DNA from: Roseateles violae | Lineage (GTDB): Bacteria; Pseudomonadota; Gammaproteobacteria; Burkholderiales; Burkholderiaceae_C | DNA length: 64,000 bases | Reading direction: 5' to 3' | Assembly (NCBI RefSeq): GCF_030410485.1 | Contig: NZ_JAUHHC010000001.1 | Location: 868,001 to 932,000 of the forward strand | Shown here: one piece after another, positions 26,181 through 34,807 of the stretch | How the letters are laid out: every line of letters starts with the position of its first letter | Numbering within the stretch: the stretch's first letter is position 1 | Program-made: the position numbers and the translations under genes | Notes under the pieces: model-generated | Told to the model about the DNA's origin: nothing | The model's input: the letters and a program-made list of their open reading frames with translations, nothing else | The model's database searches: none

Positions 26181-27089
26181 TCAGCTCACGCGCTTCAGTT
26201 TGGGGTCCAGCGCGTCGCGCAGGCCGTCGCCCATCAGATTGATCGCCAGCACGCTGACCAGGATGGTCAGGCCGGGCAGGGTGACGACCCAGGGCGCGCG
26301 CTCGATGTAGTCGCGCGCGGCGGACAGCATCGTGCCCCACTCGGGCGTCGGCGCCTGCACGCCCAGGCCCAGGAAACCGAGACCGGCGGTCTCGAGGATG
26401 GCCGAGGAGAAGCTCAAGGTCGCGTTGACGATCAGCGGCGCCATGCAGTTGGGCAGCACGGTGATGAACATCAGCCGCCAGACGCCGGCGCCGGCGACGC
26501 GGCTGGCCGTCACATAGTCGCGGCCGATCTCGGCCAGGGCGGCGGCGCGGGTCAGGCGCGTGTAGCCGGGCAGCGCGCCGATAGCGATCGCGATGACGGT
26601 ATTGATGAGGCCCGGGCCCAGCACCGTGATCACGCAGATCGCCAGCAGCAGGGCCGGCAGGGCCAGCATGATGTCCATCACCCGCATGATCACCGGCGAG
26701 AAGCTGTGCTGGTAGAAGGCGGCCAAGAGGCCCAAGAGCACGCCGGGCAGTAGCGACAAAAAGACCGAGGCCAGGCCGATGCCCAGCGAGACGCGGCCGC
26801 CGTGCAGCAGGCGCGAGAGGATGTCGCGGCCCAGCTCGTCGGTGCCGAGGATGAAGCGCCAGCTGCCGCCCTCGGCCCAGACCGGCGGCTGCAGCATGTG
26901 CTCGCGGAACTGCTCGATCGGGCTGTGCGGCGCGATCAGCGGGCTCAGGATGGCAGCCAGCGCGATCAGGGCGAACACGATCAGCGCAATGAGGGCGCCG
27001 CGATTGGCGCTGAAGCCCGACCAGAACTCGCGCAGCGGCGAAGGGTGGTCGGGCACGACGGGGCTTGTTTCTGCGACGGCGCTGGACAT
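26181..27089 (-). CDS. dppC: Dipeptide ABC transporter permease DppC
   Basis: A 302-residue inner-membrane permease with an N-terminal OppC-type extension and about six helices. The [24 protein letters not shown] segment near 90 and the ABC-facing EAA-type loop ([16 protein letters not shown]) are diagnostic. The ATG at 27089 overlaps the dppB stop (ATGA). The open frame continues upstream to 27659, but that part is a shadow of dppB. Confidence 0.92.
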   Translation of the reverse strand: MSSAVAETSPVVPDHPSPLREFWSGFSANRGALIALIVFALIALAAILSPLIAPHSPIEQFREHMLQPPVWAEGGSWRFILGTDELGRDILSRLLHGGRVSLGIGLASVFLSLLPGVLLGLLAAFYQHSFSPVIMRVMDIMLALPALLLAICVITVLGPGLINTVIAIAIGALPGYTRLTRAAALAEIGRDYVTASRVAGAGVWRLMFITVLPNCMAPLIVNATLSFSSAILETAGLGFLGLGVQAPTPEWGTMLSAARDYIERAPWVVTLPGLTILVSVLAINLMGDGLRDALDPKLKRVS

Positions 27090-28099
27090 CAGTGCTGGGA
27101 ACGGATGCGCGGATTGACCACGCCATAGAGGATGTCGACGACCAGATTGACGCCGATGAAGGTGGCGGCCGAGATCAGGATGCCGGCCTGCACGACGGGA
27201 TAGTCGCGGCGGGCGATCGAGTCGATCAGCCATTTGCCGATGCCCGGCCAGGAGAAGATGGTCTCGGTCAGCACCGCGCCGGCCAGGAGGCTGCCGGTCT
27301 GCATGCCGACGACCGTCAGCACCGGGATCAAGGCATTGCGCAAGGCATGGACGATGACGACGCGCTTCGGGTCCAGGCCCTTGGCGCGCGCGGTGCGGAT
27401 GTAGTCCTCGCGCAGCACCTCCAGCATCGAGGAGCGCGTCATGCGCGCGACGACGGCCATCGTGCTGGTGCCCAGCACCAGGGCCGGCAGCAGCAGATGC
27501 GCGGCGGCCGAGGCCAAGGCGCCTTCCTCGCCGGACAGCCAGGCGTCGACCAGCAGGAAGCCGGTGACGCGGGCGACGTCGTACTCGATGCCGATGCGGC
27601 CCGAGACCGGCGTCCAGCCCAGATTGACCGAGAAGAACATGATCAGGATCAGGCCCCACCAGAACACCGGCATCGAATAGCCGACGGTGGCCATGCCCAT
27701 CACGCCCTGGTCCAGTAGCGAGCCGCGCTTGAGCCCGGCCATCATGCCCAGCAAGAGGCCCAGGGTGACGGCCAGCAAGAGCGCGGCCAGCGCCAGCTCG
27801 ACGGTGGCCGGGAACAGGGCGGCGAATTCCTTGGCCACCGGCTCGCGGCTGACCAGGGACTGGCCGAGGTCGCCCTGGGCCAGCTTGGCCACATAGTCGA
27901 AGTACTGCACCGGCAGCGGCTGGTCCAGGCCCATGCGCTTGACCAGGGCCGCGTGGGCCTCGGGGTCGAGCCGGCGCTCGCCCATCATCACCTCGATCGG
28001 GTCGCCGGGCACCAGGCGGATCAGGCCGAAGGCGACGATGGTGATGCCGACCAGGGTCGGGATCAGGGTCGCCAGTTTCTTGAGCAGAAAGGTCAGCAC
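27089..28099 (-). CDS. dppB: Dipeptide ABC transporter permease DppB
   Basis: A 336-residue permease that starts with the typical MLTFLLKKLATLIPTLVGITI helix followed by LVPGDPIEVMMG. The EAA-type loop VLREDYIRTARAKGL lies near 225. It begins with GTG and lacks a good Shine-Dalgarno, so it probably relies on coupling to the amidase gene that ends 19 bases upstream. Together with DppC, DppD and DppF it should import di- and oligopeptides, here perhaps murein-derived. Confidence 0.92.
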   Translation of the reverse strand: MLTFLLKKLATLIPTLVGITIVAFGLIRLVPGDPIEVMMGERRLDPEAHAALVKRMGLDQPLPVQYFDYVAKLAQGDLGQSLVSREPVAKEFAALFPATVELALAALLLAVTLGLLLGMMAGLKRGSLLDQGVMGMATVGYSMPVFWWGLILIMFFSVNLGWTPVSGRIGIEYDVARVTGFLLVDAWLSGEEGALASAAAHLLLPALVLGTSTMAVVARMTRSSMLEVLREDYIRTARAKGLDPKRVVIVHALRNALIPVLTVVGMQTGSLLAGAVLTETIFSWPGIGKWLIDSIARRDYPVVQAGILISAATFIGVNLVVDILYGVVNPRIRSQH

Positions 28100-28118
28100 G
28101 GGAAAGGAGGAAATCGGG

Positions 28119-28961
28119 TCAGGGCTTGCCGGTGCCCGTCGGCGCCGGCGCCGGCGCCATCAGCATGCCGCCGGGCGTCGTCGCGACGTCGATCAGCGCG
28201 GCCGTCTCGGCGTCCAGCACGCCGCCGTAGTCGGCCGGGCGGTACTTCATCTGGAAGGTCGCGATCGCGTCGCTGGTCAGCTTGTCCGGCTGACCGCTGC
28301 GCGCGATATTGAATCCATAGCGGCCCAGGCGGTCCTGCGCCCAGCCGATGTCGGCCGGCACGGCTTCGTAAGCGGTCTTCCTGGCCGCAACCTGCACCGG
28401 GTCCGGCCAGGGGATCAGGCCGGCCTCGTGCAGCTGCTTCCAGGGGAACATCGGGCCCGGGTCCTGCTTGCGGCCAGGCGCGATGTCGGCATGGCCGATG
28501 ATGCGCTCCGGCTTGACGTTGTGGCGCTTCTGGATGTCGCGCACCAGCTTGATCACCTCTTCGATCTGCTTCTGCGGGAAGGGCGCGTAAACGCGGCCGC
28601 CCGGCGTGTCCACCCAACCGGCGTTGACGATCTCGATGCCGATCGAGGAGGAATTGAGGTTCTGGTTGCCGGCCCAGTAGCTGGCGCCGGCATGCCAGGA
28701 GCGGCGGTTCTCGTCGACCAGCTGGTAGATCTCGGCCGGCTCCTCGCGCACCAGGTAGTGCGCGCTCACCTGGCCGCCGGTGGTCAGCACCTTCAGCGAC
28801 TTCTCCCAGTCCAGCACCGTGTAGTGCAGCACGATGAACAGGCTGCGGCTGTCCTGGTTCTGCGAGACGTAGTCATGGCGGATCACCGGCGTCTGCGGTC
28901 CGGTGGCGCAGGCGCTCAGCAGCAGCGCGCAGGCGGCGCCTAGAAAGAGCTTGTGATTCAT
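28119..28961 (-). CDS. amiD: N-acetylmuramoyl-L-alanine amidase, outer-membrane lipoprotein (AmiD type)
   Basis: A 280-residue zinc amidase that cuts the bond between MurNAc and L-Ala. The lipobox LLSAC has Cys18, with no Asp at +2, so outer-membrane sorting is expected. The amidase_2 domain has zinc ligands H46 (VLHYT), H157 (GHADIAPGRK) and D167, plus E110 (IGIEIVN). A C-terminal peptidoglycan-binding helical domain follows (about 205-265, with AIATFQMKYRP). The layout matches E. coli AmiD. ATG 28961 precedes the signal; the longer frame upstream is not supported. It is first in the run leading into dppBCDF. Confidence 0.92.
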   Translation of the reverse strand: MNHKLFLGAACALLLSACATGPQTPVIRHDYVSQNQDSRSLFIVLHYTVLDWEKSLKVLTTGGQVSAHYLVREEPAEIYQLVDENRRSWHAGASYWAGNQNLNSSSIGIEIVNAGWVDTPGGRVYAPFPQKQIEEVIKLVRDIQKRHNVKPERIIGHADIAPGRKQDPGPMFPWKQLHEAGLIPWPDPVQVAARKTAYEAVPADIGWAQDRLGRYGFNIARSGQPDKLTSDAIATFQMKYRPADYGGVLDAETAALIDVATTPGGMLMAPAPAPTGTGKP

Positions 28962-29299
28962 TCGTCGTCGAGGCTCGCAGGAAAGCGGAAAGCGCGGCCG
29001 GCGGGGCGGCGCTGCGCGAGGGTGCCATTGTTGCAGGCTTGGCCGGCCACCGATCCGGCGGCCGCGGCGACCGGGGCGGACTTCATCATCGTCATTGCGC
29101 GGCAGTTTGGGCGCAGCGGCCGCGGCCGGCAAATGTCAATGCCGCCGCGGGGCATAACTTTTTTTGCGGCCCGGGCCCTGTTTGGCCCGAAATCCTCGCG
29201 TTAACCCTGAAGCCGGGGCGAACCCCGATCCCCAGGGCGCAGGATTCCGGCGCTGCCGCCCTCCCTCTAGGCTGCGGGCTGGCTTGTGGAGGGCGCGAC
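28962..29299. other. Divergent intergenic region, 338 bp
   Basis: The spacer lies between amiD and the divergent toroid-like gene and should hold both promoters. A CGGGCC-CTGTTT-GGCCCG hairpin lies around 29176-29193, preceded by seven T, which is the wrong order for a terminator on either strand. GGAGGG lies about nine bases before the ATG at 29300. No convincing -35/-10 pair or coding sequence is seen. Confidence 0.4.
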
Positions 29300-30841
29300 A
29301 TGATCACCAGCAAACAGGAGCCCGAGAAAGGCAGTGCCTGGCGCGGTGCCTCGGCCGGATTCGGCGCGGTCACCGTGCTGCTGGGCTGGCTGGTCCATGC
29401 CGCCGAGGTCCATAACGCGCTGACCTCGCTGGTCGGCCCCGACTGGATCCGCTCGCTGCAGATCGGCGTCAGCGCCCTCGTCACGCTGCTGTTCGTCGCC
29501 GGCTATTCGGCGCTGGGCGTCTGGCTCTATCGGCGCTATCTGGCAAGGCACCGGCGCCGCCATCTGTTTCTGGCGGCCCTGGTCCTGGTCGGCCTCTTGA
29601 TCACCGGCTGCAGCATCTATGTGGCGCTGCCCAAGCCGCCCGACGCCAGCGAGCTGCAGCGCAATGCGCAGAACTGGGATCGCCTGCTGCTGGAGCTGGG
29701 CAAGGCCGAGGCCGGGGTGGCGGGCGAGGGCCTGCGCTACAACCGGCTCGATCGGGCGGTGAAGCCGCAGGTCTGGAGCACGGCCCAGGGGCTGTGGGCG
29801 ATGCTGCCCGAGGGCGGAGCGCCACCGACCGCCGCCGACGCGAAGACGATGCGCGCGGCGCTGACCTATATCGAGGGCAAGCGCCTGCCCGGCGACGAGG
29901 GCTGGGCCTATATGGGCCAGCTCGACTACGGCATCACCGAGGTCAACGGCTGGGTGGTGCTGGCCCAGGTGGCGGCCTTGCGGCCGGCGGTGGCCGGGGC
30001 GATCTGGGGCGATCAGCAGGCGCAGGCGCGGGCGCGCTTGCAGCGCGATGTGCAGCTCTTGATCGCTCAGCAGCTGGACAGCGGCGCCTGGAGCCCGCTC
30101 GGCGACGCGGGCATGCTGGGCGACGATGCGGCGAAGAAAAAGGAGCTGAAGGAGCGCGAGGCCGAGCACCAGCGCAGCTATTCGAGCGCGATCGCGCTGT
30201 GGGCGCTGGTCGAGGCGCAGCGCGCCGGCCTGCTGGCGCCCGAGCAGCGTGATCTCGCGCTGGCGAAGATCCGCAACGGCGTCGGCTGGCTGATCGGTAC
30301 CTATCAGATCGCGCTGCGCAGCTGGGTGCCGAACCCCAAGCGCAGCGGCAATACCGAGCGCTATGCGGGCCTGAGTGCCCAGGTGCTCTATGTGCTGGAG
30401 CGGGCCCGGCCCTATGCCAATGCGCTGCAGACTCAGCACTATCTGAATGCGCGGCGCGAGTTCCTGATAGGGATCGAGACCGCCGGCGCCGGCGACACGC
30501 AGGAGCTCGCGCAGCGCCGCATCGACGCGAATGACCGCACGCACGACAGCGACGTCCACCTGCCCGGCGCGCGCGTGCTGCTGGAGGGCAGCAGCTTTCT
30601 CTGGTATCCCTGGACCCTGGCCGCCTGCTCGACGCGCGCCGAGATGCAGCTCGACGAGGAGGACCAGGCGCTGGCCGAGCGCGGCTGTGCGCGCCTCGGC
30701 GATCGGATCAAGGAGCTGCTGAACTTTGCCGAGACCGATCCCTTCACCTATGCGATGGCCGAAAGCCTCTTTGGCCTGCGCTGCCAGCTGCGCGTGTTGC
30801 AGCAGCGCGCCCAGGCGGCCAAGGTTCAGGCCAAGCGGTAG
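29300..30841 (+). CDS. Membrane-anchored protein with helical toroid-like domain, unknown function
   Basis: A 513-residue protein. There are three hydrophobic segments (about 18-36, 54-77 and 89-109), and the Arg-rich stretch at 78-88 should be cytosolic, which puts the large C-terminal part in the periplasm. That part is made of repeated helix pairs with conserved Trp and Gly-Ala patterns (TAQGLWAML, NGWVVLAQV, SSAIALWALVEAQ, IRNGVGWLIGTY, SAQVLYVLE). This is reminiscent of the alpha/alpha toroids of terpene-cyclase and prenyltransferase folds, but it lacks a recognisable catalytic motif. It is on the opposite strand to, and its 3' end overlaps by 16 bases, the DigH-type gene. No function is assigned. 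Confidence 0.7.
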   Translation: MITSKQEPEKGSAWRGASAGFGAVTVLLGWLVHAAEVHNALTSLVGPDWIRSLQIGVSALVTLLFVAGYSALGVWLYRRYLARHRRRHLFLAALVLVGLLITGCSIYVALPKPPDASELQRNAQNWDRLLLELGKAEAGVAGEGLRYNRLDRAVKPQVWSTAQGLWAMLPEGGAPPTAADAKTMRAALTYIEGKRLPGDEGWAYMGQLDYGITEVNGWVVLAQVAALRPAVAGAIWGDQQAQARARLQRDVQLLIAQQLDSGAWSPLGDAGMLGDDAAKKKELKEREAEHQRSYSSAIALWALVEAQRAGLLAPEQRDLALAKIRNGVGWLIGTYQIALRSWVPNPKRSGNTERYAGLSAQVLYVLERARPYANALQTQHYLNARREFLIGIETAGAGDTQELAQRRIDANDRTHDSDVHLPGARVLLEGSSFLWYPWTLAACSTRAEMQLDEEDQALAERGCARLGDRIKELLNFAETDPFTYAMAESLFGLRCQLRVLQQRAQAAKVQAKR

Positions 30842-32355
30842 GCGACCCGCGGCCCCTCGATGCCCAGCCGGTCGATCGCCGAGACGACGATGGCGTCCAG
30901 CCCCTGTGCCGACAGCAGCAGCTCGCTGCCGGCGCGGAACTCCCAGCGCTCGCCATAGCGCAGCCAGCAGGCGCAGCGCTGGCCGCTGCCGGCCGCCAGG
31001 CTCAGCTGCCACTGGCCATTGGACTGCCTGGCCAGGCCCGGCTGCGGCGCGGCCGGCGGCACGCTGCCCGCGGCGGCCAGCCAGGGCGTGGCCGGCACCA
31101 GGGCTGCGTCGGTGTAAGTGCCGGCCTTCAGCGCATCGACGAGGCCGCGACGGTTCTGCTGCAAGGCGATCATGCTGAAGTGCACATGGCCGGCGCCCGT
31201 GCCGTTGGCCGGTGCCCGCTGGCGCTGCAGGGCGATCTGGCCGGTGATCTCGTCGACCGGCCAGCTCTCGGGCTTGTCGGTGATCCTGCTGGTGTACAGC
31301 CCCGGCCAGACATGGCGCGCCCTGGCGTTCTGTCCATGCCAGTAATCGAGCAGGGGGCCGAAGGCCTGGGCCTGCTGCGCCCGCGGCCAGTAGAGCTGCG
31401 GCACCAGATAGTCGAGCCAGCCCTCGGCCAGCCAGCGCTCCACGTCGGCATAGAGCTTGTCGTACTGGCTGAAGCCGGCGATGCCCGCGGGGCGCAGCGC
31501 CGGCTTGCCGATGCCGAAGGGGCTGATGCCGAAGCGGACCTGCGGCTTGGTCGCCGCGACCATCTTGTAGATGCGCACGATCAGCGTGTCGACGTTCTGG
31601 CGCCGCCAGTCGGCGCGGCCCAGCGTGCCGCCGCTCTTCAGATAGCGCTGCCAGGATGGCTCGTCCGGAAAGTCGATCTCCTGCTTGGTAGCCGGGTCGT
31701 TGACCGCATAGGGATAGAAATAGTCGTCGATATGAATGCCGTCGACGTCGTAGCGCTGCAGCACGTCCTTGAACACGGCCAGGCTGTGCTCGGCGGCGCC
31801 GGGCTCGCCCGGGTCCAGCCAGAGCTGGTCGCCATAGGACTTGACCCAGTCGGGCCGGGTCTTGCCCAGGTGTGTGGCGGCCAGCGCGCTCCTGGCGCCG
31901 CTCTGGCGGGCGCGGAAGGGGTTGAACCAGGCATGCAGCTCCAGGCCGCGCTTGTGGGCCTCGGCGATCCACAGCGCCAGCGGGTCGTAGAAGGGCTCCG
32001 GCGCCTGGCCCTGGCTGCCGCTCAGGTACTCGCTCCAGGGCTCAAGCTTCGAGTCGTAGAGCGCGTCGGCGCTGGTGCGAACCTGGAAGATGATCGCGTT
32101 GAGCTTCAGCTCGACGGCGCGGTCCAGCATCGCGTGCATCTCGGCCTGCTGTTCGGCCGTGCTCAGACCCTTCTTGCTGGGCCAGTCGATATTGGCCACC
32201 GTCGCCACCCAGGCGGCGCGGAATTCGCGCGGCGCGGCCGGCGCCAGCGCGGCCAGCTCGGGCGCCGGCTTCAGGCTCGGGCCGAAGAGAGGGCGCTCGG
32301 CGCAGGCGCTCAGCGCGAGCGGTGCGGCCAGCAGGGTGCGACGGGACAGGACCAT
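30826..32355 (-). CDS. Glycoside-hydrolase-like family 10 (UPF0748) lipoprotein, DigH/YddW type
   Basis: A 509-residue secreted protein whose N-terminus (SRRTLLAAPLALSAC) carries a lipobox with Cys18 and a twin-Arg pair. The GHL10 TIM-barrel begins near residue 42 (EFRAAWVATVANIDWPSKKG). It contains DGIHIDDYFYPY, EIDFPDEPSWQRY and FGISPFGIG, the pattern of E. coli DigH (YddW), which cleaves denuded murein glycan strands. A C-terminal beta-rich module follows. It lies four bases downstream of the NagX-like gene in the murQ-ampG-nagX run. Glycan cleavage is inferred from the family. Confidence 0.88.
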   Translation of the reverse strand: MVLSRRTLLAAPLALSACAERPLFGPSLKPAPELAALAPAAPREFRAAWVATVANIDWPSKKGLSTAEQQAEMHAMLDRAVELKLNAIIFQVRTSADALYDSKLEPWSEYLSGSQGQAPEPFYDPLALWIAEAHKRGLELHAWFNPFRARQSGARSALAATHLGKTRPDWVKSYGDQLWLDPGEPGAAEHSLAVFKDVLQRYDVDGIHIDDYFYPYAVNDPATKQEIDFPDEPSWQRYLKSGGTLGRADWRRQNVDTLIVRIYKMVAATKPQVRFGISPFGIGKPALRPAGIAGFSQYDKLYADVERWLAEGWLDYLVPQLYWPRAQQAQAFGPLLDYWHGQNARARHVWPGLYTSRITDKPESWPVDEITGQIALQRQRAPANGTGAGHVHFSMIALQQNRRGLVDALKAGTYTDAALVPATPWLAAAGSVPPAAPQPGLARQSNGQWQLSLAAGSGQRCACWLRYGERWEFRAGSELLLSAQGLDAIVVSAIDRLGIEGPRVAYRLA

Positions 32356-32359
32356 GGGT

Positions 32360-33496
32360 TCAGACCCTCACAAACCAGCGCTTGCGCCACATGGCCCAGG
32401 CGACGAGATACATCAGGGCGAGGAAAGCGATGGCAAACAAGAGCGAGGCATTGACCGGCGCGATGTCCAGCGCCTGAATCGGCGCGTACAGCGCCGCCTT
32501 CAGGCTGCGGCCATCGCCCAGCTTGATGAAGCCCAAGATCTTGGCCACCAGGCCCGACAGCGCGAACAGGAACAGCGCATTCATGCCGAACTGCACCAGC
32601 GGCAGCGACCAGCGCGCGACGCGCTGGCGGGCCAGCGGCAGCGGCATCGCATCGAGCAGCCAGAAGAAGACACCGAAGACCAGGCAGGACCAGCCGGCCA
32701 TCAGCGCCACGTAGGACGGCGTCCACAGGCTCTTGTTGATCGGCATCAGCCAGGCATCGCCGAGCTGGCCCAGCCACAGGCAGGCAAGACCCGCCACCAT
32801 CAGCCACATCGCCTTCTCGATCGGCTGGCGCTTGCTTGCCAGCCAATGGCCGACCAGCACACCGGTCAGCTGGCTGGCCACGGCCGGCAGCGTCGACAGC
32901 AGGCCCTCCGGATCCCAGGTCTTGGCCTGCGCCCAGAGATGGCCGTTCATCAGCAGCCGGTCCAGCCAGGCACCGGTGTCCTCGCCCTTGTTGAGCGAGC
33001 CGGTGTGCAGCACGCCCAGGGCATCGGGCACCGTGACGCACAGCATCAGCACGCTATAGGCCGTCAGCAGCCCGACGATCCAGGCCACTTGCTGCTTCCA
33101 GTTGAACCACAGCACCAGCGGCGCGGCGAGGAGGGTGCACAAGCCCAGGCGCTGCAGCACGCCGGGGATGCGCAGCGTCTCGAAGCTGAAGCTCGGAATC
33201 AGGTTCAGCGCCAGACCGATCGCGATGATGATCAGGCCGCGGCGCCAGGTCTGCAGCAGCAGCGAGCGCTTCGAATCGCCCAGCGCCGCGCGGCGGCCCA
33301 GGCTGATCGTCATCGAGATGCCGCTGATGAAGACGAAGAAGGGAAAGATCCAGTCGGTGAAGGTCCAGCCATGCCAGGCCGCATGGGCCAGCGGGCCGTA
33401 GAGATGGCCCCAGTCGCCCGGGTTGTTGACCAAGAGCATCGCGGCGATGGTGAAGCCGCGGAAGGCGTCGAGCGAGAGCAGGCGCTGGCCGTTCAT
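32360..33496 (-). CDS. NagX-like membrane acyltransferase (DUF5009 / heparan-glucosaminide acetyltransferase-like)
   Basis: A 378-residue integral membrane protein with about ten helices. It begins RLLSLDAFRGFTIAAMLLVNNPG, the mark of the DUF5009/YeiB-like acyltransferases, with WHGWTFTDWIFPFFVFISGISM next. In amino-sugar pathways of other proteobacteria, NagX-type genes accompany GlcNAc uptake genes, and a role in transmembrane acetylation or transport of amino sugars is suspected. The ATG overlaps the ampG stop (ATGA); the open frame to 33865 is a shadow. It is translationally coupled within the murein-salvage operon. Confidence 0.85.
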   Translation of the reverse strand: MNGQRLLSLDAFRGFTIAAMLLVNNPGDWGHLYGPLAHAAWHGWTFTDWIFPFFVFISGISMTISLGRRAALGDSKRSLLLQTWRRGLIIIAIGLALNLIPSFSFETLRIPGVLQRLGLCTLLAAPLVLWFNWKQQVAWIVGLLTAYSVLMLCVTVPDALGVLHTGSLNKGEDTGAWLDRLLMNGHLWAQAKTWDPEGLLSTLPAVASQLTGVLVGHWLASKRQPIEKAMWLMVAGLACLWLGQLGDAWLMPINKSLWTPSYVALMAGWSCLVFGVFFWLLDAMPLPLARQRVARWSLPLVQFGMNALFLFALSGLVAKILGFIKLGDGRSLKAALYAPIQALDIAPVNASLLFAIAFLALMYLVAWAMWRKRWFVRV

Positions 33497-34785
33497 GCCG
33501 CGGCCTTTTTGCCGAAGCCCTCGGGCACCCGGATCAGCGCCGTCATCAGGAAGGAGGGCAGGGTCGCCAGCAGCACCCAGCCGAAGAAGTGCAGATAGCC
33601 GAGCTGCTGCTGCAGCCAGCCGCTCCACATGCCCGGGATCATCATGCCCAGGGCCATGAAGCCGGTGCAGATCGCATAGTGCGCGGTCTTGTGCGGCCCC
33701 TCGGCCACATGGATCATGTACATCAGATAGGCGGTGAAGCCCAGGCCATAGCCGAACTGCTCGACGGCCAGGCCGCTGCAGATGATCCACAGGCTGCCCG
33801 GGTGCTGCCAGGCCATCAGCAGGAAGACGATATTGGGCAGGTGCATGGCGAGGATTAGCGGCCACAGCGCCCGCTTCAGGCCGATGCGCGAGACGATCCA
33901 GCCGCCCAAGAGGCCGCCCAGGGTCAGGGCGATCAGGCCCACCGTGCCGTAGGCGATGCCGACCTCCTTGGTCGTCAGGCCCAGGCCCCCGGCCTCCAGC
34001 TTGTCGAGCAGAAAGGGCGTGGCCAGCTTCAAGAGCTGCGCCTCGGGAAAGCGGTAGAGCAGCAGGAAGCCGAGGATCACCAAGATGCCGGGCTTCCTGA
34101 AAAACTCGGCAAAGACGGCAAAGAACTCGGCCACCAGATGGCCGGCCTTGCCTTCGCCGCGGGTGTCACTGCTCGGCCGCGGCAGCACCCCCAGGTGGTA
34201 GGCGGCCATGGCGACGAACAGCAGGGCCAGCACGGCAAACACGATGGACCAGGCCATCGCCATGCTGCCCGTGCGCTCCTGCAGCTCGCCGGCCAGATAG
34301 ACCAGGCCGCCCTGGCCGCCGATATTGGCCAGCCGGTAGAAGGTCGAGCGCACGCCGACGAAGGCCGCTTGGCTGTGCTGCGGCAGCGCCAGCATGTAGA
34401 AGCCGTCGGCGGCGATATCGTGCGAGGCCGAGGCGAAGGCCATCAGCCAGAACACGGCCAGCGTCATCTGGAAGGCCTTGGGGCCGGGAATGGTCAGCGC
34501 GACGCCGGCCAGCGCGGCGCCAATCAGAAACTGCAGCGCCCAGATCCAGCGCCGCTTGGTGCCCAGCAGCTCGATCAGCGGGCTCCACAGCGGCTTGATC
34601 ACCCAGGGCAGATAGAGCCAGCTGGTGTAGAGCGCGATCTCGGTGTTCGAGATGCCGAGGTTCTTGTACATGATGACCGACAGCGTCATCACGACCACAT
34701 AGGGAATGCCTTGGCCGAAGTAGAGCGTCGGGATCCAGGCCCAGGGATTGCGTTGCGGGGTTTCGGCGGCGATGGGGTGCGTCAT
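33493..34785 (-). CDS. ampG: AmpG-like major facilitator permease (muropeptide importer)
   Basis: A 430-residue MFS protein with twelve predicted helices. PTLYFGQGIPYVVVMTLSVIMYKNLGIS and YLPWVIKPLWSPLIE near the start are typical of the AmpG family, which imports GlcNAc-anhydroMurNAc peptides. ASHDIAADGFYMLAL corresponds to the conserved DAxxxD region. It follows murQ by 22 bases and overlaps the NagX-like gene. No signs of truncation are seen. Muropeptide import is inferred from family and context; other sugars are conceivable. Confidence 0.85.
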   Translation of the reverse strand: MTHPIAAETPQRNPWAWIPTLYFGQGIPYVVVMTLSVIMYKNLGISNTEIALYTSWLYLPWVIKPLWSPLIELLGTKRRWIWALQFLIGAALAGVALTIPGPKAFQMTLAVFWLMAFASASHDIAADGFYMLALPQHSQAAFVGVRSTFYRLANIGGQGGLVYLAGELQERTGSMAMAWSIVFAVLALLFVAMAAYHLGVLPRPSSDTRGEGKAGHLVAEFFAVFAEFFRKPGILVILGFLLLYRFPEAQLLKLATPFLLDKLEAGGLGLTTKEVGIAYGTVGLIALTLGGLLGGWIVSRIGLKRALWPLILAMHLPNIVFLLMAWQHPGSLWIICSGLAVEQFGYGLGFTAYLMYMIHVAEGPHKTAHYAICTGFMALGMMIPGMWSGWLQQQLGYLHFFGWVLLATLPSFLMTALIRVPEGFGKKAAA

Positions 34786-34807
34786 GCGGCGCGAGCCTAG
34801 CAGGCCT

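Noticed and set aside
29160-29193. T-run beside a CGGGCC/GGCCCG hairpin, considered as a terminator
   Set aside because: The seven T lie before the stem on the plus strand and give an A-run after it on the minus strand, so the order is wrong for either direction.
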